This document shows positions 48,501 through 59,900 of a stretch of 64,000 nt of DNA, one piece after another. The position numbers were made by a program, and so were the translations under genes. Positions within the stretch are counted from its first letter, which is position 1, and each line of letters opens with the position of its first letter. The DNA is from Dallia pectoralis (Eukaryota; Chordata; Actinopteri; Esociformes; Umbridae), in NCBI GenBank assembly GCA_029465975.1, contig CM055739.1:8673065-8737064 (forward strand). The letters are read 5' to 3'. The notes beneath the pieces were generated by a model that was not told the DNA's origin, ran no database searches, and saw only the letters and a program-made list of their open reading frames with translations.

Positions 48501-50891
48501 CTCTTACAAACGAATAAGACGGGGAGCCATGAAATTAAAAACATGAAAAACCTTTTCCAATTTCAGGGTCGAGTGAGTACTGATATGTTTATTAATTCTT
48601 CAGGAGGGGTGAGATGTTTCGAACAAATCCTACCTGATATGATGGCATGGAAGGGTACTGGACCATCATGCCCTGCATGTGGCTACCCATGTTGCCGTGC
48701 TGCTGGCTGCCTATGAGGTTCTGATGGTTGGGAGGCTGCGGTGCTCCCAACACACTCGGATGATGGTAGCTCTGTGGCGGATTTGGCATCACAGCCTGGT
48801 ATCCTACAATAACCGGAAAGCAGTTTGGTTCACACATTTCTGGGTCATCTTGTACGCACCAATGCTTCCGAATCAGAACACATTGGAATAATTTAAAAGT
48901 GCCATATATAAAAAAGATATTAGGGTCCATAGTAGTTTAATTTTCTATAAAAACAAGTTAAAAAGTTGCTAGAAACTATTTTGCTCCATGTGTAGTGCCT
49001 GAATGTGAAGGTTATAGACAGTAGCTTGACAATCCCAGTCTCCTTGGAGAGTGACAGCATTAGAGCGGTCGTCCTTTCTAAAAGGCAGCTGGAAGCATTT
49101 TTTTGGCCCCAAAATGAAGAAAAGTGGAACGAGAGGAATAGACAATGAACGGTTTCCCAAGAGTGAAAGCATGACAAGCTATTTTTACCGTCTTTTAGTC
49201 GCCCTGCCTCACCTCCACTCACAAACCAAGCATGAAATGACTCTCCTATTATATCCAATGCACACCATTCCACCTGAGTGCTCTGGGAATGGGATGAAAC
49301 AGTCTCGGTACAGTAGCTGAAATGGGAAATGCTAACGGGTGCTTTAGACATATTGTCGGTGTGCTTTTGCCCTACAATATGTCGTCCTGAGCACTTCCAA
49401 AAGCACCTGTCATCTAAATGCACAGGTGACAGCCAACCGTAGAAGAGAAACAGACAATCATTGTAAAAGCTGCCAAAGAGCAAGGACAGAAAAAGAGAGG
49501 AAGGAGCCCGACTGAAGAGGAGCAGGGGGAAAGGAGCCCGGCTGAAGAGGAGTGAGGGGGGCGGAAAAGGAGCCCGACTGAAGAGGAGTGAGGGGGGCGG
49601 AAAAGGAGCCCGACTGAAGAGGAGTGAGGGGCGGAAGAGGAGCCCGACTGAATAGGATTGGGGAGAAAGGAGACCGACTGAAGAGGAGCAGGGGGAAAGG
49701 AGCCCGGCTGAAGAGGAGTGAGGGGGGCGGAAAAGGAGCCCGACTGAAGAGGAGTGAGGAGAAAGGAGACCGACTGAAGAGGAGCCCGGGAGTGAGGTGG
49801 GAAAAGAGCCCGACGGAAAAAGAGTGAGGAGCTGAAGAAGAGACTGAAGAGGAGTGAGGGACGGAAAAAGAGACTGAAGAGGAGTGAGGGACGGAAAAAG
49901 AGACTGAAGAGGAGTGAGGGGCGGAAAAAGAGACCGGTTCACTGTGAGAATTATAGGCCTCTCAGACAGCGTCCCGGCCCCGCATTCTACCCATCTGCTC
50001 TCCGGGTCGGACCACTAACTTGATTCCTACAAACACTTATGGATTTGACATGTTTGCCAGTTCTTCCATAACACACATGTCTACATATACACAGAGACAA
50101 AAATGAAGTTAACAAAAAAAAAACGTAAGTACACCCCCCCCCACTGGGAGGTTTTGGACAAATGGATATTTGGGCTAAAATCCAACCACATTGAAGGTCA
50201 CCCAATTTATAGAATCACACAAGAAGAAATGGAGAGTTATGGAGTCTCAATCCTGTCCAAATGCTGTGGGGGGAATTGGTGGGGAAGCATCAGAGCTCAA
50301 TTGCATCAGAGCTCAATTTGGAGTGTCATTGCATAGGCTCTGTCAATTGTCAATAAACTGGCACGCATTTCTGTAAACATATTTTCCCGTTTCGTCTATC
50401 GGTGTTGTGTGAATTGTCTATCGGTATTGTGTGAATTGATGATAATTATAAATGAAGCGCAACACAACATTATAGTAGGGATTCTGAACGACGAGGGCAT
50501 ATCACATATTCGCCATCACATATTTGCATTCGCATATTCTTTAGATTGTATTTATTATGCCAGCGATACGGTAAAACAAATGTTCTCCATGGCTGGATAT
50601 CCCACTGTCCTGCATAGAGTAAATGTATCCAGCCTAATTTGTTGCTCCGTGCCCCTCTATTCCCAAGCGACGCCTCCTAATTTCCCCCTTGACAGGTGAC
50701 AGAACATCCTCCTTCCACAATAAAGCAAAAAGCCACAATGCTGCATTTAGCAGGAGGAAACAGTCAGTTTAAGGAGGCAGGACGAGGAGGTTGGAAGTAA
50801 CAGGCTGTGGAGCAACCCAAAGCACAATCAGAAAGCAGACAGCGGCCCTGAGGGAGACAATGCAGTTCATCAAGACAAACAGTGAGACATA

Positions 50892-50930
<39 letters not shown>

Positions 50931-53900
50931 AGGCTCTCATTAGACAGTCGTTGGGGAGCAGTTGGCTGGCCACAGCTCACTGAATACAGACAGTAGCAAA
51001 ACAACAGAGAAGAGCAGGTTACAATATCTGATGTCAATCTGTTGTTGTGTGTGTGTGCGTCTACCTGGCTGCTGTGGAGGCTGGGCAAGAGGCTGGTTCT
51101 GGGGGCTGTAGAGGACGGGGTTAACAGGACGGTAGTTCTGGCTGGAGTGAGAGTGGGGATACTGGGCTGGAACACAGTAACATGTCTGGATCTGAAGGAG
51201 ACAACACAGGGCCTCTCAAACACAGGGCCTCTCAAACACAGGGCCTCTCAAACACAGGGCCTCTCAAACACAGGGCCTCTCAAACACAGGGCCTCTCAAA
51301 CACAGGGCCTCTCAAACACAGGGCCTCTCAAACACAGGGCCTCTCAAACACAGGGCCTCTCAAACACAGGGCCTCTCAAACACAGGGCCTCTCAAACAAT
51401 CTGGTGTATGGAATTCACCATTATTGGTGAAGATTCAGTAGAGTACAAGCATGGCGTCATCACTGTAGGCACAAGGGGATAATCTACCGCTGGAAAATCT
51501 GTGGTCTCTAATGTTGGGGTTGGGTATAAGGTTAATATTAGCGTTTAAAATCCCAACACTCATGAGAAATGTAGCTAGCGCCTCTCTAACAAAAGTATAG
51601 AAAATATGTAAGAATGCTGATTAAAAGAGAACGACATATGTGGTTCTGTGCCTAGCTGTACTGATTACAAGCAAAATCAAAAAGGTGCTTCGAGGCTTTT
51701 AGTTTGCCTGGTGGAAATGCCCGGCCCAACGCGTTCCCTGGCGGTGCTTGAACAAGTAAACATGACCTCGTTCTCAATATTATGGATGAGTTAACTCATG
51801 CCAGCAAACAGCCACATTGACACACTTTCACCAATAACCGTTTGGATAATCATTTCATTTCGCTCAGCCAAGTAATTCGCTTGCTATACCCTCGACAATC
51901 AACATGATTGCAGCGCCGGAAAAGGGTTGATTACCATGGCAATGACAACCCCCCCAAAAAAGTGTCAAGCACCATACCTGTTGCATCTGCTGCTGTTGCT
52001 GCATGTAGCCCGACTGCTGCACAACCGGCTGCTGTGTGACTGGCTGACCAGTGGTGGGGTAGACCTGGTGAGGCCCAATCACAGGTTGCCCTGAGGAGGT
52101 GGCCACTATGTAGCCTGTCTGTTGGTGCGGAGGGGGCGGCCCCTGGAGGACCACGGGGCCAGATTGGTACATGGTGGGGTTGGGGCCACCATCAGGGGCA
52201 GGGTTGTCGGTTGGCCCCTGGTGGACCAGGCTGATGTGGCTGAACTGGGCACCCAGGCCATCTTGCTGCAGGAAAGAATAGAAAAAAAAGGTCAAAACCA
52301 GGATGTCTCATTGGCTCAACTGTTCTTCTGTCAGTTAGTGCTTTAGGGACTTGTCCCAGTGAATGCAAATTGGGTTTTTAAGTTGGGATTATCGTTTTTG
52401 CTTCGGGCATCCATGACAGGTTGTTCAGTAGCGGTAGGTCACAGTTTTAGCAACTGATGGATAATTCAATATGAACATCTGGCATTTCATCTATTATTCA
52501 AGGAAGTTAGGACCCACTATCCATTGCTGTAATTAGCCCCAGAGGGATAGATAGATAGATGCGATGTTAAAACCAGGTCATCATTGGGTACTCGGGGAGG
52601 AGTCCCACATCGTTGGGTACTGGGGAGGAGTCCCACATAGTTGGGTACTGGGGGAGGAGTCCCACATAGTTGGGTACTGGGGGAGGAGTCCCACATAGTT
52701 GGGTACTGGGGGAGGAGTCCCACATTGTTGGGTACTGGGGGAGGAGTCCCACATTGTTGGGTACTGGGGGAGGAGTCCCATATCGTTGGGTACTTGGGGA
52801 GGAGTCCTACATCGTTGGGTACTTGGGGAGGAGTCCTACATCTTTGGGTACTGGGGGAGGAGTCCTACATCTTTGGGTACTGGGGGAGGAGTCCTACATC
52901 TTTGGGTACTGGGGGAGGAGTCCCATATCGTTGGGTACTTGGGGAGGAGTCCTACATCGTTGGGTACTTGGGGAGGAGTCCTACATCTTTGGGTACTGGG
53001 GGAGGAGTCCTACATCTTTGGGTACTGGGGGAGGAGTCCTACATCTTTGGGTACTGGGGGAGGAGTCCCACATCTTTGGGTACTGGGGGAGGAGTCCCAC
53101 ATCGTTGGGTACTTGGGGAGGAGTCCTACATCTTTGGGTACTGGGGGAGGAGTCCTACATCTTTGGGTACTGGGGGAGGAGTCCTACATCTTTGGGTACT
53201 GGGGGAGGAGTCCCACATCTTTGGGTACTGGGGGAGGAGTCCCACATCGTTGGGTACTTGGGGAGGAGTCCTACATCTTTGGGTACTGGGGGAGGAGTCC
53301 TACATCTTTGGGTACTGAGTGTTAAAACCAACTGCAGTAGTCTTCAGTCACAAGTCCCTCACGCTGAAAATGATACTGAGTATACTGGATATATTCTGCA
53401 GGAATATTTTACGTGGATTCTTTGAAAGGAGGTACCTGGAAAAAGCAACCAGTCAGACATAAGGGAGGGTAGAAAATATGAAGACCACAGAAGAAGAGAA
53501 GGACAACTGATAAGTACCACAGTGTATAGTTGCTGTTGGTTAGGGGACAGTGGCACGAACTGAGGAGGAGGAGGGTAAGAGATGGCTGAATACTGGATCT
53601 GCTGAGGAGCCGAAGGCTGGAGATGCCGAACAGGCTGAAGCAGAAGAGAACAATGAGCAGAGGAAGAGAGAGAAGAGTTAAGAGGCCTGAGGGGATTGAA
53701 GAAAAGGAACAGGAGCTGGGTGATAAGTGTGTCCTGAATTACACGGGTTGGTAAATCCCCATTAATTCACCCAAGCCCCGGTTCATAGAACATTAAGGAT
53801 TATTCTTTGGGATAGTAGGTATGAATTTAAAAAAATCTAAATCTAGTGTACTGAATGAGAAAGGACAGATGCTGAATGCAGAGAGTTCTTGGGCTTTCTG

Positions 53901-56900
53901 GAGAGAGACGTGAGCCGTTGACACGGACTGACCTGGGGAAGGACGTGATTCGCCGGTGGGGCTGGGGGAGGGGCCAGGGGCTGCTGGCTCCTGCCACCCT
54001 GCTGGGAGGTCATTGAGGGGTTGTAAACCACCGCACTGCCATCAGGGTTTACGAAGGGCTGGCCTGCAAGTGGGAAAATAGCCTTTTAAACCATGTGGAA
54101 ATCACCACAGACAGAGAGAGCTGTTCCAATACAAATACATAGCCCAGCCACTTTGTATGTTGTTTTTTTAATTACTTGAATCAAATTAGACAACAAAAGC
54201 AGCAATGTGCTACATGACTACACTTTGCATTGAACGGTCAAATATAGAGAAACTGTATTTCTAATGAATCCCCGACACTCTCACTACCGTTCACAACGTT
54301 AGGGTCACTTAGAATGAATGCATTTTTTTCATGAAAACATATCAAATGAGTTTTAACAAGAGATATAGAAAAATGTTAAGTTGAGTTAAGATCTGATGAC
54401 TGTGCTGGCCACTCCATTTGACAGAATACCAGCTGACTGCTTCTACCCTAAATAGTTCTTACATCTGTTGGAGTAATATTTTTCCCCATTTACATGTCCA
54501 GTGTCTGTGTTGTATTGCCCAACATGATTTTTTTATACCGGCCAGACTGAGACATAGCTTCTTTGCAACCCTCCCTAAAACTCCAACATCCCAGAGTTCT
54601 TCTTCACTGTTAACGTTGCCACTGGGGTTACAATTTAATGAAGCTGCCCTCTGAGGCATCTGCTTCTTAAACTAGACACTGTGTTTTTCCTCGTGAGCTG
54701 TTGTGCACAAAAGCCCCGCTTGTGTAGCAAAGCCTATAATTCCCAGAACAAGAATAGACTAATATGCGAATGAGGTACTGAAGAAAGTTATTTGTTTCTG
54801 GCCATTTTGAGCCTGTAATTAAACTGATGCTGTAAATACTAGTCTAAATAAGGCCAGTCTTATTGCTTTTTTAATCAGCATGACCGTTTTCAGCTGTGTA
54901 AACATAATTGCAAAAGTACCTCAATCAATCAGTCAAATTATTATTTTTCACAAAGTGCTTTTACAAACACCTAGCCAGAATCCGATTGAGCAACTATCCT
55001 TCTAAAATAATAAACTTGAACTAAAACACAAAGTGCTATTGGAACACTGGACAGTTGGATGCCATTTCTAATAATGGGCCATTTCTAATTGACCCCAGAC
55101 TTTCGAACAGTAGTGTGTGTGTGTGTGTGTGTGTATATGCATTCCACCGTGAGAAGACATGCATGTGTGGAAATGTGATTGACAAAATAAAGCGAGCAGG
55201 AAATTACAGGTCAATTAAGTAGTGTTAGTTTTCCTAAGACAAAAACAACTAAGGGCAACCAACAAAAAAAACATCACGACAAACTCTAGAAAAATAAAGT
55301 AGTAATAGGAACCAGCCCTGGTCAAAAAAACCAACCTGTTTGTGGGTTGACCAGTATACTGCCAGGAGGTATCCCTGTGGCTTCCAGAGGAAGCAAATAG
55401 TAGCTAGCATTAGTAGTGGGCTGGGTTGGCGCCGGGCCGGAGCCTTGGCCGTTCCTGCCCCTCTCATAGTGCCCAGATGTAGTTCTACCGCCGGGTGCCA
55501 TGGCAGCAGTGTCCGTGTAGCAGGGGACAGCAGGCTGAGGCTGCGCAGTGCTGGGGCCAACGGCGGGCCCGGTCACCTGGCAAGGTGCCGCAGGGAGAGG
55601 GAGAGGCAGGTGTAGTACTTGGGGGCGAGAGATAGAACTCGTCGAGGAACCTACACTATTAGAAGACTCCGAACCTGGAGGGAGGGAGCAGTGAATAACA
55701 CCTTTAACCCACTGACACTCAAAGACCTGTGGAGTCAGCGATTTGTCAGGCATGCAGAGCCAGTTTCTGAGCAAAAAATTTAGAAGATCAGCCATTGGTC
55801 CATTGCAGATATACAGGGATATAAAAACAGGCCATTGTTCCATTAAGATTTTACAAGATACAAGGAGAGCCATTGGTCCATTAAGAGTGTCACAGGGTAC
55901 AAGGACAGCCATTGGTCCATTAAGAGTGTTACGGGGTACAAGGACAGCCATTGGTCCATTGAGAGTGTTACGGGGTACAAGGACAGCCATTGGTCCATTA
56001 AGAGTGTCACAGGGTACAAGGATAGCCATTGGTCCATTGAGAGTGTTACGGGGTACAAGAACAGCCATTGGTCCATTAAGAGTGTTACAAGGGGTACAAG
56101 GACAGCCATTGGTCCATTAAGAGTGTCACAGGGTACAAGGACAGCCATTGGTCCATTAAGAGTGTCACGGGGTACAAGGACAGCCATTGGTACATTAAGA
56201 GCATATAGGGGTACAGAAGGATATCTAGGGTCCACTATAAGGATAGACTTGTCATACCGTTCATTTCATAGGCGATATAAAAAACAACAATAAACCAACA
56301 AAGTAAAAAATGCTTGCTGGCGCAGCGGGTGTATTGTGAAAGTGGCATAAAAAGAATCCAAAGAAAGAGCTTGTGGGACAGAGGAGGCTGAAAAAGGAAT
56401 TATTACAAAATAATGAGAAATGAACAATAAGAACTGGGTTTCCACCACAGAGTAAGAGACAGTCAAGGACCAATTCCGTCAGTCAGAAACTAGTGCATAA
56501 AAATGTCCTGGATGGAGAAATCAGTTACCACCAACTTTACACGGACAAACAGGAAACAGTCTTTTTTTTTTTAGCTTTTACTTTGGGAACAACACGTGTT
56601 AGTAGGAGGGCTGGTAGTACAATTATTAAAACAACCCATGTGCCAATTTGTGTGTGTGTAGGTGTACACGCATGCCTGCAGGCGTGTATATGCATGTTCA
56701 CATGCCTGTTTTGGAGAGGCGCCCGGGGCTTTTGCTGCTTGTGGAGCTGTCCCCTCTGATGAGGACAGAGATGCCACTGAAGCTGCTGGCCTTGGTCATG
56801 GCCGGCCTCAGGTTCCGGTTGGAGCTCTCTGAGTCGGTGCTGCTCCACGGCCGAGGGTCCGAGTACTTGGGCTCGTTCTCAGAGCTGCTCTGCCTACTGC

Positions 56901-56951
56901 TAGTTGACCGCCCGTCTCTTAGTCTGAAGGAGGATTTAATAAAGGATTCAG

Positions 56952-56990
<39 letters not shown>

Positions 56991-59900
56991 AACGAGAGAG
57001 ATAGAACGAGAAAGAACAGGAAGTACCTGAAGATTTGCCGCCGCTGTTGTGTGCTGATACAGCCCTCTTCATCTTGGATCCTACATGGGTATTTTATAAT
57101 GCAACAGTATCAAATACACAATACTCACATATTAACCATTAAAGTTTGAAAATGTTAAGCGTCTAAATTATATTTACCTTCTATCTAGATGGAAATGCTC
57201 TCCCTATGGGGGGAAAAAACAATGAAACATTTTATGTGACGAGAACAGAAATTTTGTAATAACGGATAACACCTTCACCTATTTCTCCATTTTCTACTAA
57301 GCAAAATTATGGCTCTATACTGCAATAAAATCAGATCACAATACAATCCCCCCCGAAAATCTCACATCTTGTGCAAATATCCTGTCCCTGGCTCTTTGGT
57401 ACTCCTCCTCTCTCTCCTCGATAGATTTGCTTCTCCTGTCGTCTTTGAGGCGCATTCGTATCTGCAAGCACATGCACAACTTAGCTTAGCGGGCGCACAC
57501 CTCAGCTATGCGCGAGAACACCCCATCTTAGCTTGGCGGGCGCACACCTCAGCTATGCGCGAGAACACCCCATCTTAGCTTGGCGGGCGCACACCTCAGC
57601 TATGCGCGAGAACACCCCATCTTAGCTTGGCGGGAGAACAACCTAGCGTAGCGGGAGAGCAGCCTAGCTTAGCGGGAGAGCAGCCTAGCTTAGCGGGAGA
57701 GCAGCCTAGCTTAGCGGGAGAGCAGCCTAGCTTAGCGGGAGAGCAGCCTAGCTTAGCGGGAGAGCAGCCTAGCTTAGCGGGAGAGCAGCCTAGCTTAGCG
57801 GGAGAGCAGCCTAGCTTAGCGGGAGAGCAGCCTAGCTTAGCGGGAGAGCAGCCTAGCTTAGCGGGAGAGCAGCCTAGCTTAGCGGGAGAGCAGCCTAGCT
57901 TAGCGGGAGAGCAGCCTAGCTTAGCGGGAGAGCAGCCTAGCTTAGCGGGAGAGCAGCCTAGCTTAGCGGGAGAGCAGCCTAGCTTAGCGGGAGAGCAGCC
58001 TAGCTTAGCGGGAGAGCAGCCTAGCTTAGCGGGAGCACCTCTTAGCTTAGCGGGAGAGCAGCCTAGCTTAGCGGGAGAGCAGCCTAGCTTAGCGGGAGAG
58101 CAGCCTAGCTTAGCGGGAGAGCAGCCTAGCTTAGCGGGAGAGCAGCCTAGCTTAGCGGGAGAGCAGCCTAGCTTAGCGGGAGAGCAGCCTAGCTTAGCGG
58201 GAGAGCAGCCTAGCTTAGCGGGAGAGCAGCCTAGCTTAGCGGGAGAGCAGCCTAGCTTAGCGGGAGAGCAGCCTAGCTTAGCGGGAGAGCAGCCTAGCTT
58301 AGCGGGAGAGCAGCCTAGCTTAGCGGGAGAGCAGCCTAGCTTAGCGGGAGAGCAACCTAGCTTAGCGGGAGAGCAACCTAGCTTAGCGGGAGAGCAACCT
58401 AGCTTAGCGGGAGAACACATTAGCAATGCGGAAGCACGACCAAGCTTAGCCACAGCACGACCTAGCTTAGCCACAGCACGACCTAGCTTAGCCACAGCAC
58501 GACCTAGCTTAGCCACAGCACGACCTAGCTTAGCCACAGCACGACCTAGCTTAGCCACAGCACGACCTAGCTTAGCCACAGCACGACCTAGCTTAGCCAC
58601 AGCACGACCTAGCTTAGCCACAGCACGACCTAGCTTAGCCACAGCACGACCTAGCTTAGCCACAGCACGACCTAGCTTAGCCACAGCACACCTAGCTTAG
58701 CCACAGCACGACCTAGCTTAGCCACAGCTTAGCCACAGCACGACCTAGCTTAGCCACAGCACGACCTAGCTTAGCCACAGCACGACCTAGCTTAGCCACA
58801 GCACGACCTAGCTTAGCCACAGCACGACCTAGCTTAGCCACAGCACGACCTAGCTTAGCCACAGCACGACCTAGCTTAGCCACACCAGATTGTCTCACAC
58901 TTACAGACAAACATTTTCACAAGTGTGCCGGATGCCACCCCAGTGCGTGCCAAATGCCAACCCATTCTCCAATAGACTTCTACTGGCCAAGGTCGATCAA
59001 GACTACTTAGAAGTAGTGGACTACAGAGAATAGGATGCTTGGGACGCACTGATACGCAAAAAAAATTACGGAAAAAAACACCTACCATGCCGTCTTCTCG
59101 GTCAAAGCTGGAGTTGTCTCGTTTGAGAATGTAGCGTTTTTGGAAATCGTCCGTTTTGTCATCTTTTATGTGTTCTGAGAATTTTTGATCCGGACTGTTG
59201 AAGAGAACTGACATTAGATGTATGACAAAAGTTCCGCACAAAATCAACAAAATAATATAATAAAAACTTGGAGAAAACAATGTGCATAAGGCTCCTGAAA
59301 ATAAAGATATCGTGCAGCAAAATAAATATAAAAAAAGAATTCAACATATATAAAAATGTAGACAGTGGAAGTATCAACTTAAAACATACATTCTTGTATT
59401 GCTAGTTTTGTTGATAATGATCGACTTCCCAGTGGGATCTACATTGTGATCCATGCCGAAGTAAGCAGCCACCCTATGAAGCAGCATTCTGTGGTACGAC
59501 GTCATGGGAGGAAACTTCCTTTTCTGGCTCCTAGAAGACGTGGGAAAAACATGGAAGATCTGTATTAGAACTAGACCTAAAAGTAATAAATTCATCTTTT
59601 TATTGACTATATTTTTTAGAATACGGTTGCCTGGGTGAGATCCAGCATTGATTTCATTAAGAAAAAAAGCAAAGTTTACAATTAACATTTTTGCTGTTTA
59701 GCAGGAAATTTAATTAGGCGACTTACAGCAACAATTTGAGTTAACAGCTCTAGAAAATGCAGCTAGAAAATTATAGATCTTAAAGATTCCACCTGAAACC
59801 TTTATGGTCAAATGCTCTTACCGCAATACTAACAAAAGCCATTGGGTTGATTCCCGCAAGAGTCTGAATGCAAAACAGAATAACATTATTGGAATACATG

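Noticed and set aside
48920..49942. A 340-codon minus-strand open frame starting inside mir-128-1
   Set aside because: It begins at a GTG within the miRNA and runs through the adjacent minisatellite and intron; there is no recognisable domain.
52641..53425. Open frames of 208-251 codons with a repeated WVLGEESYIFG-type peptide
   Set aside because: Same peptide appears in all three frames because 29-bp units cycle through frames; it is a minisatellite by-product.
55322..56235. 125-248 codon frames with repeated LVPRNTLNGPMAV peptide
   Set aside because: Arises from the 39-bp repeat; only the 55336-55674 portion is a real r3hdm1 exon.
57596..58700. Two open frames of 357 and 362 codons on opposite strands encoding heptapeptide repeats
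   Set aside because: The 21-bp unit is a multiple of three and lacks stops in several frames. The array lies in an r3hdm1 intron and no start context, splice signals or domain supports a protein.
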